Shown here: piece by piece, positions 8,222 to 16,035 of the stretch | Layout: every line of letters starts with the position of its first letter | Numbering within the stretch: position 1 is the first letter of the stretch | Assembly: GCA_017473745.1 (NCBI GenBank) | Contig: JAFUJP010000065.1 | Location: forward strand, 1-35,217 | Length of the DNA: 35,217 nucleotides | DNA from: Oscillospiraceae bacterium | Lineage (GTDB): Bacteria > Bacillota > Clostridia > Oscillospirales > Ruminococcaceae | Reading direction: 5' to 3' | Notes under the pieces: generated by a model | What the model was told of the DNA's origin: nothing | Databases searched by the model: none | The model's input: only the letters and a program-made list of their open reading frames with translations | Position numbers and translations under genes: made by a program

Positions 8222-8800
8222 ATGAAAAAACTTCTCTATATCGATGCCTGTATCCGTAACGAACTTTCAAGAACAAAGCGCATTGCTTCGCCCATTGTTG
8301 AAAGTCTTAAAAAGCGTTACGAGGTAGAAACCATCGTCATTAACGATCTTGCTCTTGCTCCGGTTCAGATTGAAGAAAACCGCCGCAGAGCAAACGGAAT
8401 CGTTTCCGAAGAGGCCCTTTGCTGGGCGAACAAAATAAAAGAGGCCGACCGCATTGTTATTGCGGCGCCTTTCTGGGATATGTCAATTCCCGCCGCGCTT
8501 AAAACCTTTTTCGAGCTTTGCTCGCTTTTCGGGGTGACATTTGACAGCGATGACAAAACCTGTTTCGGGCTTTGCAAAGCAGAAAATCTTCTCTTCATCA
8601 CCACCCGAGGGATGGCAATAAAAACCGGCGACCCGCTTGAACAGGCAACGCCATATATAAAGGCTCTTTCCTGGCTTTGGGGCATAAAGGGTTTTGAGGT
8701 TGTTGCAAGGGATAATTTCGATTATCTTCCGCAGGAAATTATAGAAAAAGAGATTGCCTCCGCAGTGGAGGAGGGACTTTTGATTGCAGAAACTTTTTAA
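8222..8800 (+). CDS. Flavodoxin-fold NAD(P)H-dependent reductase (azoreductase/AcpD-like)
   Basis: 192 residues from the ATG at 8222. An ideal AAGGAG at 8208-8213 sits 8 nt upstream, which rules out the GTG at 8213. The N-terminal beta strand and phosphate loop (LLYIDACIRNELSRTKRIA) and the IVIAAPFWDMSIPAALKTFFE segment are typical of FMN-dependent NADH-azoreductase or quinone reductase proteins of the Flavodoxin_2 family. It would be a soluble two-electron reductase for quinones or azo/nitro compounds. The start region of the next gene overlaps its 3' end by 17 nt. The physiological substrate cannot be told from sequence. Confidence 0.85.
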   Translation: MKKLLYIDACIRNELSRTKRIASPIVESLKKRYEVETIVINDLALAPVQIEENRRRANGIVSEEALCWANKIKEADRIVIAAPFWDMSIPAALKTFFELCSLFGVTFDSDDKTCFGLCKAENLLFITTRGMAIKTGDPLEQATPYIKALSWLWGIKGFEVVARDNFDYLPQEIIEKEIASAVEEGLLIAETF

Positions 8801-9473
8801 TAAAAAAACTGCCGCGTTTGGTTTTTATGCCGCCGCTGTGATTTTGATAGCGATATATATTACTGCGGATTTGCTGCCGAACTTTTTGCTTTCGACAGCG
8901 GCAAGGCTCGTTCTTCTTTGCGGCGGCTGTCTGCTTCTTTGGGCGGGCGGATTTTTGCTCGCAAAATCAAGCGGGAACAACCGCCCGATGAAAGTAAATC
9001 TTTGGATATTTCTGGTGCTTTATCTTGCGCTTTTTTTGACGCTGACCCTTTTTGACCCAATGTGGGGAAGAAACGGCGGGTTCGGCATTGTATGGACGGA
9101 AGAACTTTTTGATGCTTATATAAATAACTCGCTGAATCTTGTTCCGTTCAGAACCATTGCGGCATATCTTTCGTCGGCCGATTTTAAAACCGCGCTTATA
9201 AACCTGGGCGGAAATTTTGTCTGCCTTATGCCCCTTGGGGTTCTTCTTCCGCTCATATCCGAAAAACAAAACAGGGCGGGCGTTTTTCTGATTACCTGCG
9301 CGGCGGCCGTTGCCGCGGTTGAACTTTTGCAGTTCGCAACCCTTGCGGGAAGCTGTGATATCGACGACCTTATTCTTAACGTGGGCGGAGCGTTTGCGGT
9401 TTTCTGCATTGTGAAAATTAAGAAAGTCAATGAAATTTTAAGATATATCTTTTTGCTTGAGAAAGGGGTGTGA
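8784..9473 (+). CDS. VanZ-like membrane protein
   Basis: 229 residues with about six hydrophobic segments. The VanZ-family block is visible: NLVPFRTI, then NLGGNFVCLMPLGVLLP, then VELLQFATLAGSCDIDDLILNVGG. The TTG start at 8784 is supported by GGAGGAGGG at 8767-8775 with 8-nt spacing, both inside the upstream gene. VanZ itself gives low-level teicoplanin resistance in Tn1546, but most family members have no known role. It is probably co-transcribed with the reductase and with galE, which starts 3 nt after its stop. Confidence 0.85.
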   Translation: MQKLFNKKTAAFGFYAAAVILIAIYITADLLPNFLLSTAARLVLLCGGCLLLWAGGFLLAKSSGNNRPMKVNLWIFLVLYLALFLTLTLFDPMWGRNGGFGIVWTEELFDAYINNSLNLVPFRTIAAYLSSADFKTALINLGGNFVCLMPLGVLLPLISEKQNRAGVFLITCAAAVAAVELLQFATLAGSCDIDDLILNVGGAFAVFCIVKIKKVNEILRYIFLLEKGV

Positions 9474-9476
9474 AAC

Positions 9477-10493
9477 GTGAAAATCCTTCTCACCGGCGGT
9501 GCGGGATATATAGGTTCCCATACCGCTGTCGAGCTTGCCGCCGCGGGTTACGAGGTGGTTATTGCGGATAATTTCAGCAATTCAAGCCCGAAGGTGCTTG
9601 AAAGGCTCGAAATGATTACCGGCAAAAGGTTCGGGCTTTATGAAATCGACGTGGCGGATAAAACCGCGCTTAAAAAAGTGTTTGAAGAAAACAAAATTGA
9701 TGCGGTAATACATTTTGCCGGGTATAAATCCGTTCCGGAATCGGTGAAGGTGCCCCTTTCATATTACCGCAACAATATTGATACGACCCTTTCGCTTCTC
9801 GAGGTTATGGGGGAATATGGCTGTAATAACATCGTTTTCAGTTCTTCGGCAACGGTTTACGGAACGAAAGCGCCGTATCCATATAAAGAGGATATGGAAA
9901 CCGGCAACTGCTCGAACCCATACGGCTGGACAAAGCTTTTCATCGAAAGGATAATTACCGATTATGCCGCGGCAAAAGAAGGTTTTTCCGCCGTTCTTTT
10001 GCGTTATTTCAACCCTGTCGGGGCACATGAAAGCGGACTTATAGGCGAAGATCCGCGGGATATCCCCAATAACCTTATGCCGTATATTTCGCGCGTTGCG
10101 GTAGGAAAGTTACCTTATCTGAACGTTTACGGGAATGACTATCCGACGAAGGACGGCACCGGGGTAAGAGATTATATCCACGTCACAGACCTTGCGAAAG
10201 GTCATGCTGCGGCCCTTGATTTCGCTGAAAAACACAGCGGCGTTGAAATTTTTAACCTTGGCGCCGGGAAGGGAATAAGCGTTCTTGAAATGGTGAACGC
10301 TTATTCCAAAGCCTGCGGGCACGATATTCCATATAAAATTGCCCCGAGGCGCGACGGCGACCTTGCGGAATTTTATGCGGATGCTTCAAAAGCGAATGTA
10401 ATTCTTGGCTGGAAAGCGGAACATTCAGTTGATGATATGTGCCGTGATTCATGGAACTGGCAAAGTAAAAATCCGAAAGGATATAATGAATAA
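9477..10493 (+). CDS. galE: UDP-glucose 4-epimerase
   Basis: 338-residue short-chain dehydrogenase that interconverts UDP-glucose and UDP-galactose, supplying galactose for surface glycans or for galactose use. The NAD-binding GGAGYIGSH is at 7-15. Ser124 lies in FSSSATVYG, and the catalytic Tyr149 and Lys153 in NPYGWTK are at the same numbers as in E. coli GalE. The start is GTG with GAAAGGGGTG upstream. It is the last gene of the reductase-VanZ-galE run. No other Leloir genes are in the window. Confidence 0.96.
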   Translation: MKILLTGGAGYIGSHTAVELAAAGYEVVIADNFSNSSPKVLERLEMITGKRFGLYEIDVADKTALKKVFEENKIDAVIHFAGYKSVPESVKVPLSYYRNNIDTTLSLLEVMGEYGCNNIVFSSSATVYGTKAPYPYKEDMETGNCSNPYGWTKLFIERIITDYAAAKEGFSAVLLRYFNPVGAHESGLIGEDPRDIPNNLMPYISRVAVGKLPYLNVYGNDYPTKDGTGVRDYIHVTDLAKGHAAALDFAEKHSGVEIFNLGAGKGISVLEMVNAYSKACGHDIPYKIAPRRDGDLAEFYADASKANVILGWKAEHSVDDMCRDSWNWQSKNPKGYNE

Positions 10494-10511
10494 AAAAATC
10501 CGACATGATGA

Positions 10512-10540
10512 TTGACAGTAAAAAACAAGAATGTTATAAT
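10512..10540 (+). promoter_or_regulatory. Consensus sigma-A promoter for the small lipoprotein gene
   Basis: TTGACA at 10512-10517, 17-nt spacer, TATAAT at 10535-10540: a perfect consensus pair. The predicted transcript start falls at about 10547, immediately before a perfect GC hairpin (CCTGCC at 10548-10553, GGCAGG at 10557-10562). Confidence 0.9.
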
Positions 10541-10599
10541 GCAAATACCTGCCGAAGGCAGGATAAGCGATAATAAACAAGCGAAAAGGAGTGTTTCCA

Positions 10600-11043
10600 A
10601 TGAAAAAAATATTAGTTTTTTTGATGGCGGTTATGCTGTTATGTTCGTTTGCTGCCTGTGCTGCAGAAGAGGAACAGCCGGTTGATTATACAACTTTTTG
10701 CGGAAATTATTCCGATACCGAAACGGTTGAAGGACCGTGCTATACTGTAAGCATCGTAAGCGTTAATAACGAAACGAAAGAAATTGAACTTTCGGTATCC
10801 TACGTCGGCGTAAACTCTTCGCCTGTATATGCGACGGATCCTATTCACGCTTCCATCGCAGACGATAACACTGTGGATTTTGAATGGAAGGATTCCTGGA
10901 GCAACAAAGGCACCGGCACCCTTGTTCTGAATCCGGAAGATCCTTCGACAGTGGAAATTTTGATGACCGTGACCGAAGAAGCAGAAGTTAACCGTGCATC
11001 ACTTTCGACCGGAGACCAGTATGTGACACTTAATCGTCGCTAA
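10600..11043 (+). CDS. Small secreted lipoprotein of unknown function
   Basis: 147 residues from the ATG at 10600 with AAGGAG at 10586-10591 (8-nt spacing). The signal peptide ends in the lipobox SFAAC, so the mature protein starts at a lipidated Cys. The mature part is acidic and appears all-beta, beginning around TTFCGNYSDTETVEG. It contains a second and third Cys that may form a disulfide. I recognise no family. A perfect consensus promoter and a 5' hairpin suggest strong, stable expression. It is monocistronic, ending before the terminator at 11125-11156. Confidence 0.8.
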   Translation: MKKILVFLMAVMLLCSFAACAAEEEQPVDYTTFCGNYSDTETVEGPCYTVSIVSVNNETKEIELSVSYVGVNSSPVYATDPIHASIADDNTVDFEWKDSWSNKGTGTLVLNPEDPSTVEILMTVTEEAEVNRASLSTGDQYVTLNRR

Positions 11044-11073
11044 TAATCAAAAAAGAGAGCAAGATTAAAAGAT

Positions 11074-11112
11074 GCTTTTAATGCAAAGGCTGTTGCCGCT
11101 GCATTAAAAAGC
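11074..11112 (+). other. Long hairpin downstream of the small lipoprotein gene
   Basis: GCTTTTAATGCA at 11074-11085 pairs with TGCATTAAAAAGC at 11100-11112, with one extra base in the right arm. No T tract follows, so it is more likely a transcript 3'-end protector or processing site than a terminator. The true terminator lies 13 nt further on. Confidence 0.5.
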
Positions 11113-11124
11113 GGGCGGATTTTT

Positions 11125-11156
11125 AGGCGTACTTCGTAAGGAAGTAAGCCTTTTTA
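11125..11156 (+). terminator. Intrinsic terminator of the small lipoprotein gene
   Basis: AGGC-g-TACTTC at 11125-11135 pairs with GAAGTA-a-GCCT at 11141-11151 around a 5-nt loop, followed by TTTTT. Confidence 0.75.
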
Positions 11157-11270
11157 TATACTTTTTTTCAGACAGTGAAAAAACAGCCGGACCGAAAAAG
11201 CAAATTGAAAACCGTTTCCGCCCATTTTCAATGTGGGAGGGGCATTGGTTCAGCCGTTTTTAAGAGATAT
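11157..11270. other. Gap between converging transcripts
   Basis: No gene seen. It contains an 8-bp inverted repeat (ATTGAAAA at 11204-11211, TTTTCAAT at 11225-11232) that may act as a second minus-strand stop signal. Nothing else is recognisable. Confidence 0.4.
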
Positions 11271-11301
11271 AAAAAAGGTGTGCTTCTTTACGAAGCACAC
11301 C
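11271..11301 (-). terminator. Intrinsic terminator of the EamA gene (minus strand)
   Basis: A 10-bp perfect stem (GGTGTGCTTC at 11277-11286, GAAGCACACC at 11292-11301) with a 5-nt loop, followed on the minus strand by six T (11276-11271). Confidence 0.88.
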
Positions 11302-11324
11302 CAAAGGCAGGATTTTGTGATATA

Positions 11325-12194
11325 TCATTTTTTTTGTGACATTTCGTTCCAAAGCGTAAAACCGAGAATTAAAATTCCCCCCAGAAGCTGGATAAAAGTC
11401 ATTTCTTCGCCAAGAAGCGTTACGGAAATTACAACAGCAACAAGCGGGTCGATATAGCTTAAAATGGCCGCTTCCTGGCCGGGAAGCTCCTTCAGTGACG
11501 AAAAATAAAGGCAATAGGCAAAGCCTGTATGGAAAAGCCCCACGGTGAGAAGATTTGCCCAGCCGAATGGTTCGAGCGAGCCGAGGCTTGTTCCGCCGGC
11601 GGCGGCAACATAGGGGATAAGAACGGCAATGGCGGCAATAAACTGCAAAAGAGTGCGGTGGATGCCTTCAACCTTTTTGATGAATTTGTTCATAAGAATT
11701 ACCGAAGCATAAAAAACGGCAGCCCCAAGCCCTAAAAGGATACCTATAAAATCATTCCCGCCGGAAGAACCGCCTGTTCCGGTTATGAGCACGATGCCGA
11801 TCGTTGACATAACAAAACAGATTATCTGTTTTGCCGAAAGCCTTTCGTGGAACAGAAGAGGGCAAACCGCCGTTACGATAACGGGCGCAAAATAATAGCT
11901 CAATGTCGCGGCGGAAACGGTTGTATATTTATATGCTTCAAAAAGCAGTATCCAGTTTATGCCCATGGCTCCGCCGGAAAGAAGCAAAAGGGGTATATCT
12001 TTTTTTATTTCGCCGAAAGGTATTTTTTGTTTGGTCAAAAGCAGAAACAAAATTATAAGCGCCGCCGCCATTATCGCCCGATAAAGAGCGAGTTCACCGG
12101 AGGATACGGAGATATTTCTGACAAAGGGAGCAAGGGTCCCGAAAATCGCCATGGCGGAAATAAAAGAAAAACGTGCTTTTTTGGATGCTTTCAA
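11325..12194 (-). CDS. EamA/DMT-superfamily permease
   Basis: 289 residues from a TTG start at 12194, preceded by AAAGGGGGCG. A longer in-frame GTG start at 12236 is rejected because the -10 box (12233-12228) falls inside that extension. Ten hydrophobic helices form two EamA repeats of about 140 residues each. Repeat-end features such as AILSYIDPLVAVVISVTLLGE and STIGIVLITGTGG are typical of the RhaT/YdcZ-like drug/metabolite exporters. The substrate is unknown. It is a single-gene unit with its own promoter and terminator on the minus strand. Confidence 0.88.
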   Translation of the reverse strand: MKASKKARFSFISAMAIFGTLAPFVRNISVSSGELALYRAIMAAALIILFLLLTKQKIPFGEIKKDIPLLLLSGGAMGINWILLFEAYKYTTVSAATLSYYFAPVIVTAVCPLLFHERLSAKQIICFVMSTIGIVLITGTGGSSGGNDFIGILLGLGAAVFYASVILMNKFIKKVEGIHRTLLQFIAAIAVLIPYVAAAGGTSLGSLEPFGWANLLTVGLFHTGFAYCLYFSSLKELPGQEAAILSYIDPLVAVVISVTLLGEEMTFIQLLGGILILGFTLWNEMSQKK

Positions 12195-12227
12195 AAGTTT
12201 CGCCCCCTTTTTGAAAAATATAACAAA

Positions 12228-12256
12228 AATATACACCAGTCAGCGGGTGATGTCAA
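12228..12256 (-). promoter_or_regulatory. Sigma-A promoter of the EamA gene (minus strand)
   Basis: On the minus strand TTGACA (12256-12251), 17-nt spacer, TATATT (12233-12228). The -35 box directly abuts the T tract of the upstream ABC gene terminator, a very compact junction. Confidence 0.85.
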
Positions 12257-12257
12257 T

Positions 12258-12283
12258 AAAAAAGGCGCACATATAAGTGCGCC
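12258..12283 (-). terminator. Intrinsic terminator of the XRE-ABC operon (minus strand)
   Basis: GGCGCAC at 12264-12270 pairs with GTGCGCC at 12277-12283 around a 6-nt loop; on the minus strand six T follow (12263-12258). Confidence 0.85.
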
Positions 12284-12321
12284 CATATTGCAAATGCAGC
12301 AAACGGTGGTTCCACGAAAAA

Positions 12322-13926
12322 TTATGCTGCCGGTTCGAGTTCATAAACTTCGGTAAACTGCGCTTTCCTTTCGGGCGAAAGATGGTGACTTACGAGGATA
12401 AGAGTCAGTTCGGGGTTTTTGAGAAGGCTTTCTTCGACTATGTCGGCGTTTTTCTTATCCAAAGCGCTTGTGCCTTCGTCAACAAGAAGAATCGAGCGGC
12501 GGTGGATAAGCGCTCTTGCAATGGCAACACGCTGTTTCTGCCCGCCAGAAAGGGCGCTTCCGTCCTCGCCAACAGGGGTATCAAGCCCGAGAGGCATGGA
12601 TTCGAGATCGCCCGCAAGGGCGCTGTTTTTAACAGCTTTTTCGATTTCTTCATCACTGAAATCGCCGCCGAGTGTGATATTTTCACGGATGGTGGTGTTG
12701 AAAAGATAAACGTCCTGCTCAATATAGCTTATTTGGCTTTGAATTTCTTCGGGGGTAAGCCCCTTTGCGTTTCTGTCATCGAAAAGGATATTTCCGGAAT
12801 AATCCGGAAGCCAGCCGAGAAGAAGCTTGAGCAAAGTCGATTTTCCGCAGCCGGAAGGGCCGGTAAGGGCATATTTGCCGCCTTCTTCAAAGCGGATATT
12901 CATATTTTTGATAATGCATTTTTCGCCGTAGCTAAAGCAAAGATTTTCGGTGGAAAGGCTTTTGCAAACCGGAAAAAAATCAATTTTTTCCGGGAGGGAT
13001 TTTTCTCCGGAATGAACGGTGATTTTATCAAAATAGGGCTTGCTCGCCTGAATGGAAAGGCGAAGCTGACCGAACTGTGCAAGACCGCCGTAAATTGTTC
13101 CGCAAAGGTTGCCGCCGCCCATAAGCGCAGATTGGATGATAATGCCTTTTATCGAAAGAACGCCGATAAGAAGGTTTACGCCCATCTGGCAGAAAAGGTT
13201 CACAAGGTCGATGCCTTCGCCGATAAAATCCTGTTGATAGGTGAGTTTGTGGCGGGGTTGTTCAAGCTGTTGGCTGGCTTCGTGGTTGCCTTCAATAAAG
13301 CGGCCGCTTTTCCCGAAAAAGCGCAGAACGTCAAAGCCCGCAAGAAGATCTTTAAGCTTGCTCATGGCTTTTGCCTGCTCGGCGGCACATTCTTCGCCGA
13401 GCTTTTCAACACGCTTGCTGAAAAGCTTCGGAGCGTTTATCATAACAGCCGCAACAAGAACGGAAACTGCGAGAAGGGACCAGTGCATCTGCGCAAGGGC
13501 GGCAATGCTGAAAATGACCTGTGCACCGAGGGAGATTATGCCGTAAAAGGAATCCCATGCAAGGGAAGAAATCTGGTTAATGTCGTTGGTGTACCGGGAA
13601 AGATATTCGCCGCTTTGCTGTGAATGGAATTCGCTGTGGCTTTTTTTAAGCAGCGAAGCGGTTATATCCGCACGGAATTCGTTGTTCATAAGAAGCTTTG
13701 CCTTCGATTTTGCCCAGCTTCTTGCGCCGTCAAAAACGGTGTAAAGGATCCAAAGCCCGAGGTCAACGAACATCCAGAAAAGGAAAAGCCCGAGGTCAAG
13801 CCTGACAATGCCTTCGGTCATCTGTATCATAACCACGTTCGTAAGGACAGAAACGCCCGCAAATAAAATTTGAAGAAAAACAATAAGAAGGTTTATCTTC
13901 CAGTGCTTTTTGATATAGTAAAACAT
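12322..13926 (-). CDS. Half-size ABC exporter (fused membrane and ATPase domains)
   Basis: 534 residues. The membrane domain with about five or six helices covers 1-300, slightly short for an exporter. The ATPase domain follows: Walker A GPSGCGKS at 356-363, Q-loop Gln404, signature LSGGQ at 459-463, Walker B ILLVDE at 479-484 and switch His514. It would act as a homo- or heterodimer exporting a lipid, peptide or drug. The start lies 3 nt after the stop of the XRE regulator gene, and its GGAGGAAT ribosome site is in the end of that gene, so the two are coupled. No second half-transporter is in the window. Confidence 0.93.
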   Translation of the reverse strand: MFYYIKKHWKINLLIVFLQILFAGVSVLTNVVMIQMTEGIVRLDLGLFLFWMFVDLGLWILYTVFDGARSWAKSKAKLLMNNEFRADITASLLKKSHSEFHSQQSGEYLSRYTNDINQISSLAWDSFYGIISLGAQVIFSIAALAQMHWSLLAVSVLVAAVMINAPKLFSKRVEKLGEECAAEQAKAMSKLKDLLAGFDVLRFFGKSGRFIEGNHEASQQLEQPRHKLTYQQDFIGEGIDLVNLFCQMGVNLLIGVLSIKGIIIQSALMGGGNLCGTIYGGLAQFGQLRLSIQASKPYFDKITVHSGEKSLPEKIDFFPVCKSLSTENLCFSYGEKCIIKNMNIRFEEGGKYALTGPSGCGKSTLLKLLLGWLPDYSGNILFDDRNAKGLTPEEIQSQISYIEQDVYLFNTTIRENITLGGDFSDEEIEKAVKNSALAGDLESMPLGLDTPVGEDGSALSGGQKQRVAIARALIHRRSILLVDEGTSALDKKNADIVEESLLKNPELTLILVSHHLSPERKAQFTEVYELEPAA

Positions 13927-13929
13927 TAA

Positions 13930-14769
13930 TTATTCCTCCGGTCTATGGAAATATGGTTTTGTTCGGGTGTCGGAACCGAGAAAATTGATTTGGGTATCTT
14001 CAAGGATGCATCTTGCAAGGTAAAGGAAAGGGATATACGAACAGCCGATGCTGGGGCCGTATATTTTTGAAAGTCCGCCGATTGTGCCGAAATCCGTTGA
14101 ATAGACAAGATGACATTCCTGCATCTTTTCAAGGGTTTCTTCAATTTCCGCAGTATCGGCGGAAAGTTTTTGAGCAAGAAGTTCCGAAGTGAAAAGACGG
14201 GTGTTTTCGCTTAAAAGAAATTCAAGCATTTCGAGAACGTGCGGCATGGAAAGAACTCCGAAGAATTTTCGATAGGCTTCCTTATCCGCGAAATAAGCGT
14301 TATAGCCTTTTTCGGGCTTCGGGCAGATTGCGGAAAAAGACATATCCTCCGCATTTACACCGAAATAGTTTCCGCCGTCGGTGCTGTGGTATGAATTTAT
14401 AAGACAGCCGAAATCGTCTTCGCATTTTTCGACATATTCCATAGCGACAAAATTGTTTGCGCCGATGGCGGAAAAAACAAGGCGGTTGAGCTTTTCGTGG
14501 ATATGTTCTTTGGGAACGGTTGCCGCCCATTTTTTTATTTCTTCATTTATATCGGTGACTTCGCCGCCTTCGCGCCCGAAAAGCGCATCGACGGTAACGC
14601 CGAGCCTGTCTGCAATTGCGGGAAGAAGGGCGACATCCGGCGCGCCGCCGCATTCCCAGCGGGAAACAGCCTGGGTGCTTACTCCGACCGCTTTGCCAAG
14701 CTCTTCCTGGGTGAGGCCTGCGGCCTTGCGGAATTTGGTTATCTGATTGCCGATTATATTGTTATCCAT
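13930..14769 (-). CDS. XRE-type HTH regulator with C-terminal winged-helix-like segment
   Basis: 279 residues. An HTH_3 domain covers about 8-64, with the recognition core VGVSTQAVSRWECGG and VTVDALFG. Next comes an unassigned region (about 75-170), then a segment (LLSENTRLFTSELLAQKLSA...) resembling a small winged helix. The C-terminus is rich in aromatic residues and Cys. It leads the operon with the ABC exporter, the common arrangement in which a regulator senses a ligand and controls its own exporter. A CAAG/CTTG dyad overlaps its promoter and may be the autoregulatory operator. The ligand is unknown. Confidence 0.85.
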   Translation of the reverse strand: MDNNIIGNQITKFRKAAGLTQEELGKAVGVSTQAVSRWECGGAPDVALLPAIADRLGVTVDALFGREGGEVTDINEEIKKWAATVPKEHIHEKLNRLVFSAIGANNFVAMEYVEKCEDDFGCLINSYHSTDGGNYFGVNAEDMSFSAICPKPEKGYNAYFADKEAYRKFFGVLSMPHVLEMLEFLLSENTRLFTSELLAQKLSADTAEIEETLEKMQECHLVYSTDFGTIGGLSKIYGPSIGCSYIPFLYLARCILEDTQINFLGSDTRTKPYFHRPEE

Positions 14770-14814
14770 TTGAATACCTCCGTAAAGAATGAAATGACGT
14801 CGTTTTCAATCTAT

Positions 14815-14849
14815 ACTTGTATTTTATCACAAGGTAAACTTGAATTCAA
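14815..14849 (-). promoter_or_regulatory. Promoter and candidate operator of the XRE-ABC operon
   Basis: On the minus strand TTGAAT (14849-14844), 17-nt spacer, TAAAAT (14826-14821). A dyad CAAG-N5-CTTG lies at 14830-14842 between the boxes. A further ACTTGT at 14815-14820 faces ACAAGGT at 14829-14835. An HTH_3 dimer could bind here; this is inference from symmetry and position only. Confidence 0.55.
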
Positions 14850-14895
14850 CGCATAGAATTTTGATAAAAATCAAGTAATATTTGAATTTACCGAT

Positions 14896-14924
14896 AAAAA
14901 AAACAGCGGGAGCAATACTCCCGC
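14896..14924 (-). terminator. Intrinsic terminator of the VanY-type gene (minus strand)
   Basis: GCGGGAG at 14906-14912 pairs with CTCCCGC at 14918-14924 around a 5-nt loop; on the minus strand a run of eight T (14903-14896) follows two bases later. Confidence 0.9.
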
Positions 14925-14935
14925 CGAAAAATCAA

Positions 14936-15808
14936 TTATTCCGCAAGATATTCTTCGAGGCAAAGTCCGGATTCATATATGAGCTTTGCCTGTTCTTTTC
15001 CGACATAGCGGAAATGCCAGGGTTCATGCTCAAAGCCGGTAATATCGACTTTATCCGCAGGATAGCGGAGGATAAAACCATATTCGTGGGCATGAGAAAG
15101 AAGCCATTTTTCCTCGGCGGAACCCTCAAATTCGCCTTTTGCGCAGCCGATATCAACCGCAAGGCCGCTGTTGTGTTCGCTGGTGCCCGGGGCGGCATCG
15201 GTTGCGCCGGATTCATAAAGCTCTCTTTGGCGATTTACGGAACGGTAGGCAGTATAGAAAATAAAGTCAAGCCCTTCGTTTTCGCCGGCGGCAATCATCG
15301 CGGCAAGATCATCATAAATTCTTGCATCAACCGCATGGCCTTCGTTATCAATGGCGGCGGTTTCGACGGCAAAACCTTCGGGAAGGGGATTTTCGCGGTT
15401 GACAAGAAGCATATACCATTCGTCACGAGGAATCGGATCCTCCTCGACTATGGGTTCGGTAACTTCGGGGATTTCAGGTTCGGAAGAACTTTCGGGAAGA
15501 GAAGAACTTTCCGGTGCGGAAGAGGAAGAAACGGGTTCTTCCGGAATATCCGGTTCAGAAGATTCAGAAACCGAGGAAGAATCGTAAGATGGCTCGCTTT
15601 CGGAAGATTCCGATTCTGTTTCTGCTTTTGCAATCGATCCGAATTCCGGTCCGTATTCTATGAAAACGAAAATTCCGCCGCAAATGGCGATTAAGAGTAT
15701 GACGGAAAGAACCGCGAGTGCGATTTTTCTTCCGGTATGTTTCGGCTGGCGTATTTTTATGGCGCGGGGTTCGCGCTCTTCGGGATCTATTCTTGTTCCG
15801 TTGGACAT
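14936..15808 (-). CDS. VanY/DacB-family D-alanyl-D-alanine carboxypeptidase (M15B), membrane-anchored
   Basis: 290 residues from the ATG at 15808, with AAGGAG upstream; an earlier in-frame ATG lacks a ribosome site. One membrane anchor covers about 28-51. A Ser/Glu/Pro-rich extracytoplasmic linker follows (about 62-125), then the LAS-type zinc peptidase. The zinc ligands are visible: His212 and Asp219 in SEHNSGLAVD, and His265 in EPWHFRYVG with catalytic Glu262. It would trim the terminal D-Ala from peptidoglycan stems. No vanHAX-type resistance genes are nearby, so a housekeeping wall role is likely. Confidence 0.93.
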   Translation of the reverse strand: MSNGTRIDPEEREPRAIKIRQPKHTGRKIALAVLSVILLIAICGGIFVFIEYGPEFGSIAKAETESESSESEPSYDSSSVSESSEPDIPEEPVSSSSAPESSSLPESSSEPEIPEVTEPIVEEDPIPRDEWYMLLVNRENPLPEGFAVETAAIDNEGHAVDARIYDDLAAMIAAGENEGLDFIFYTAYRSVNRQRELYESGATDAAPGTSEHNSGLAVDIGCAKGEFEGSAEEKWLLSHAHEYGFILRYPADKVDITGFEHEPWHFRYVGKEQAKLIYESGLCLEEYLAE

Positions 15809-15867
15809 TTTATCTTTTCTCCTTTTCATATAAAGGGAATTTGATATGAACAAAATTCCACATATAA

Positions 15868-15895
15868 ATTATAATATAAAACGCAAATTTGTCAA
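15868..15895 (-). promoter_or_regulatory. Sigma-A promoter of the VanY-type gene (minus strand)
   Basis: On the minus strand TTGACA (15895-15890), 16-nt spacer, TATAAT (15873-15868). A dyad GTCAACA (15891-15897) / TGTTGAC (15910-15916) overlaps the -35 box and lies between this gene and the divergent redox operon. Confidence 0.85.
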
Positions 15896-16035
15896 CAGAG
15901 GCAAATTTTTGTTGACGGCACGAGGCACAGAACGTGGTGAAATAAACAACAATTTATCTTTTTATCCACATATTTAAAAACGTGATAAAATATGTTAAAA
16001 TGAAAATCTATAACAAAGCAAAGGAGGGCGGAACC

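Noticed and set aside
8784-9473. Glycopeptide resistance cluster (VanZ, VanY and VanW homologues in one window)
   Set aside because: The three genes are in separate units far apart, and no vanH, vanA/B-type ligase, vanX or vanRS genes are present. They look like ordinary chromosomal family members.
11325-12236. GTG start at 12236 for the EamA permease
   Set aside because: The promoter -10 box lies inside the extension and there is no ribosome site. The TTG at 12194 has AAAGGGGGCG at proper spacing.
12277-13623. 448-codon plus-strand open frame antisense to the ABC exporter, and similar long antisense frames opposite rlmD, the NuoF-like, the NfnB-like and the second RlmD-like genes
   Set aside because: The opposite strand encodes complete proteins with catalytic motifs. 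These frames have no ribosome sites or recognisable domains. They arise because the real genes seldom use TTA, CTA and TCA codons, which would give stops on the other strand.
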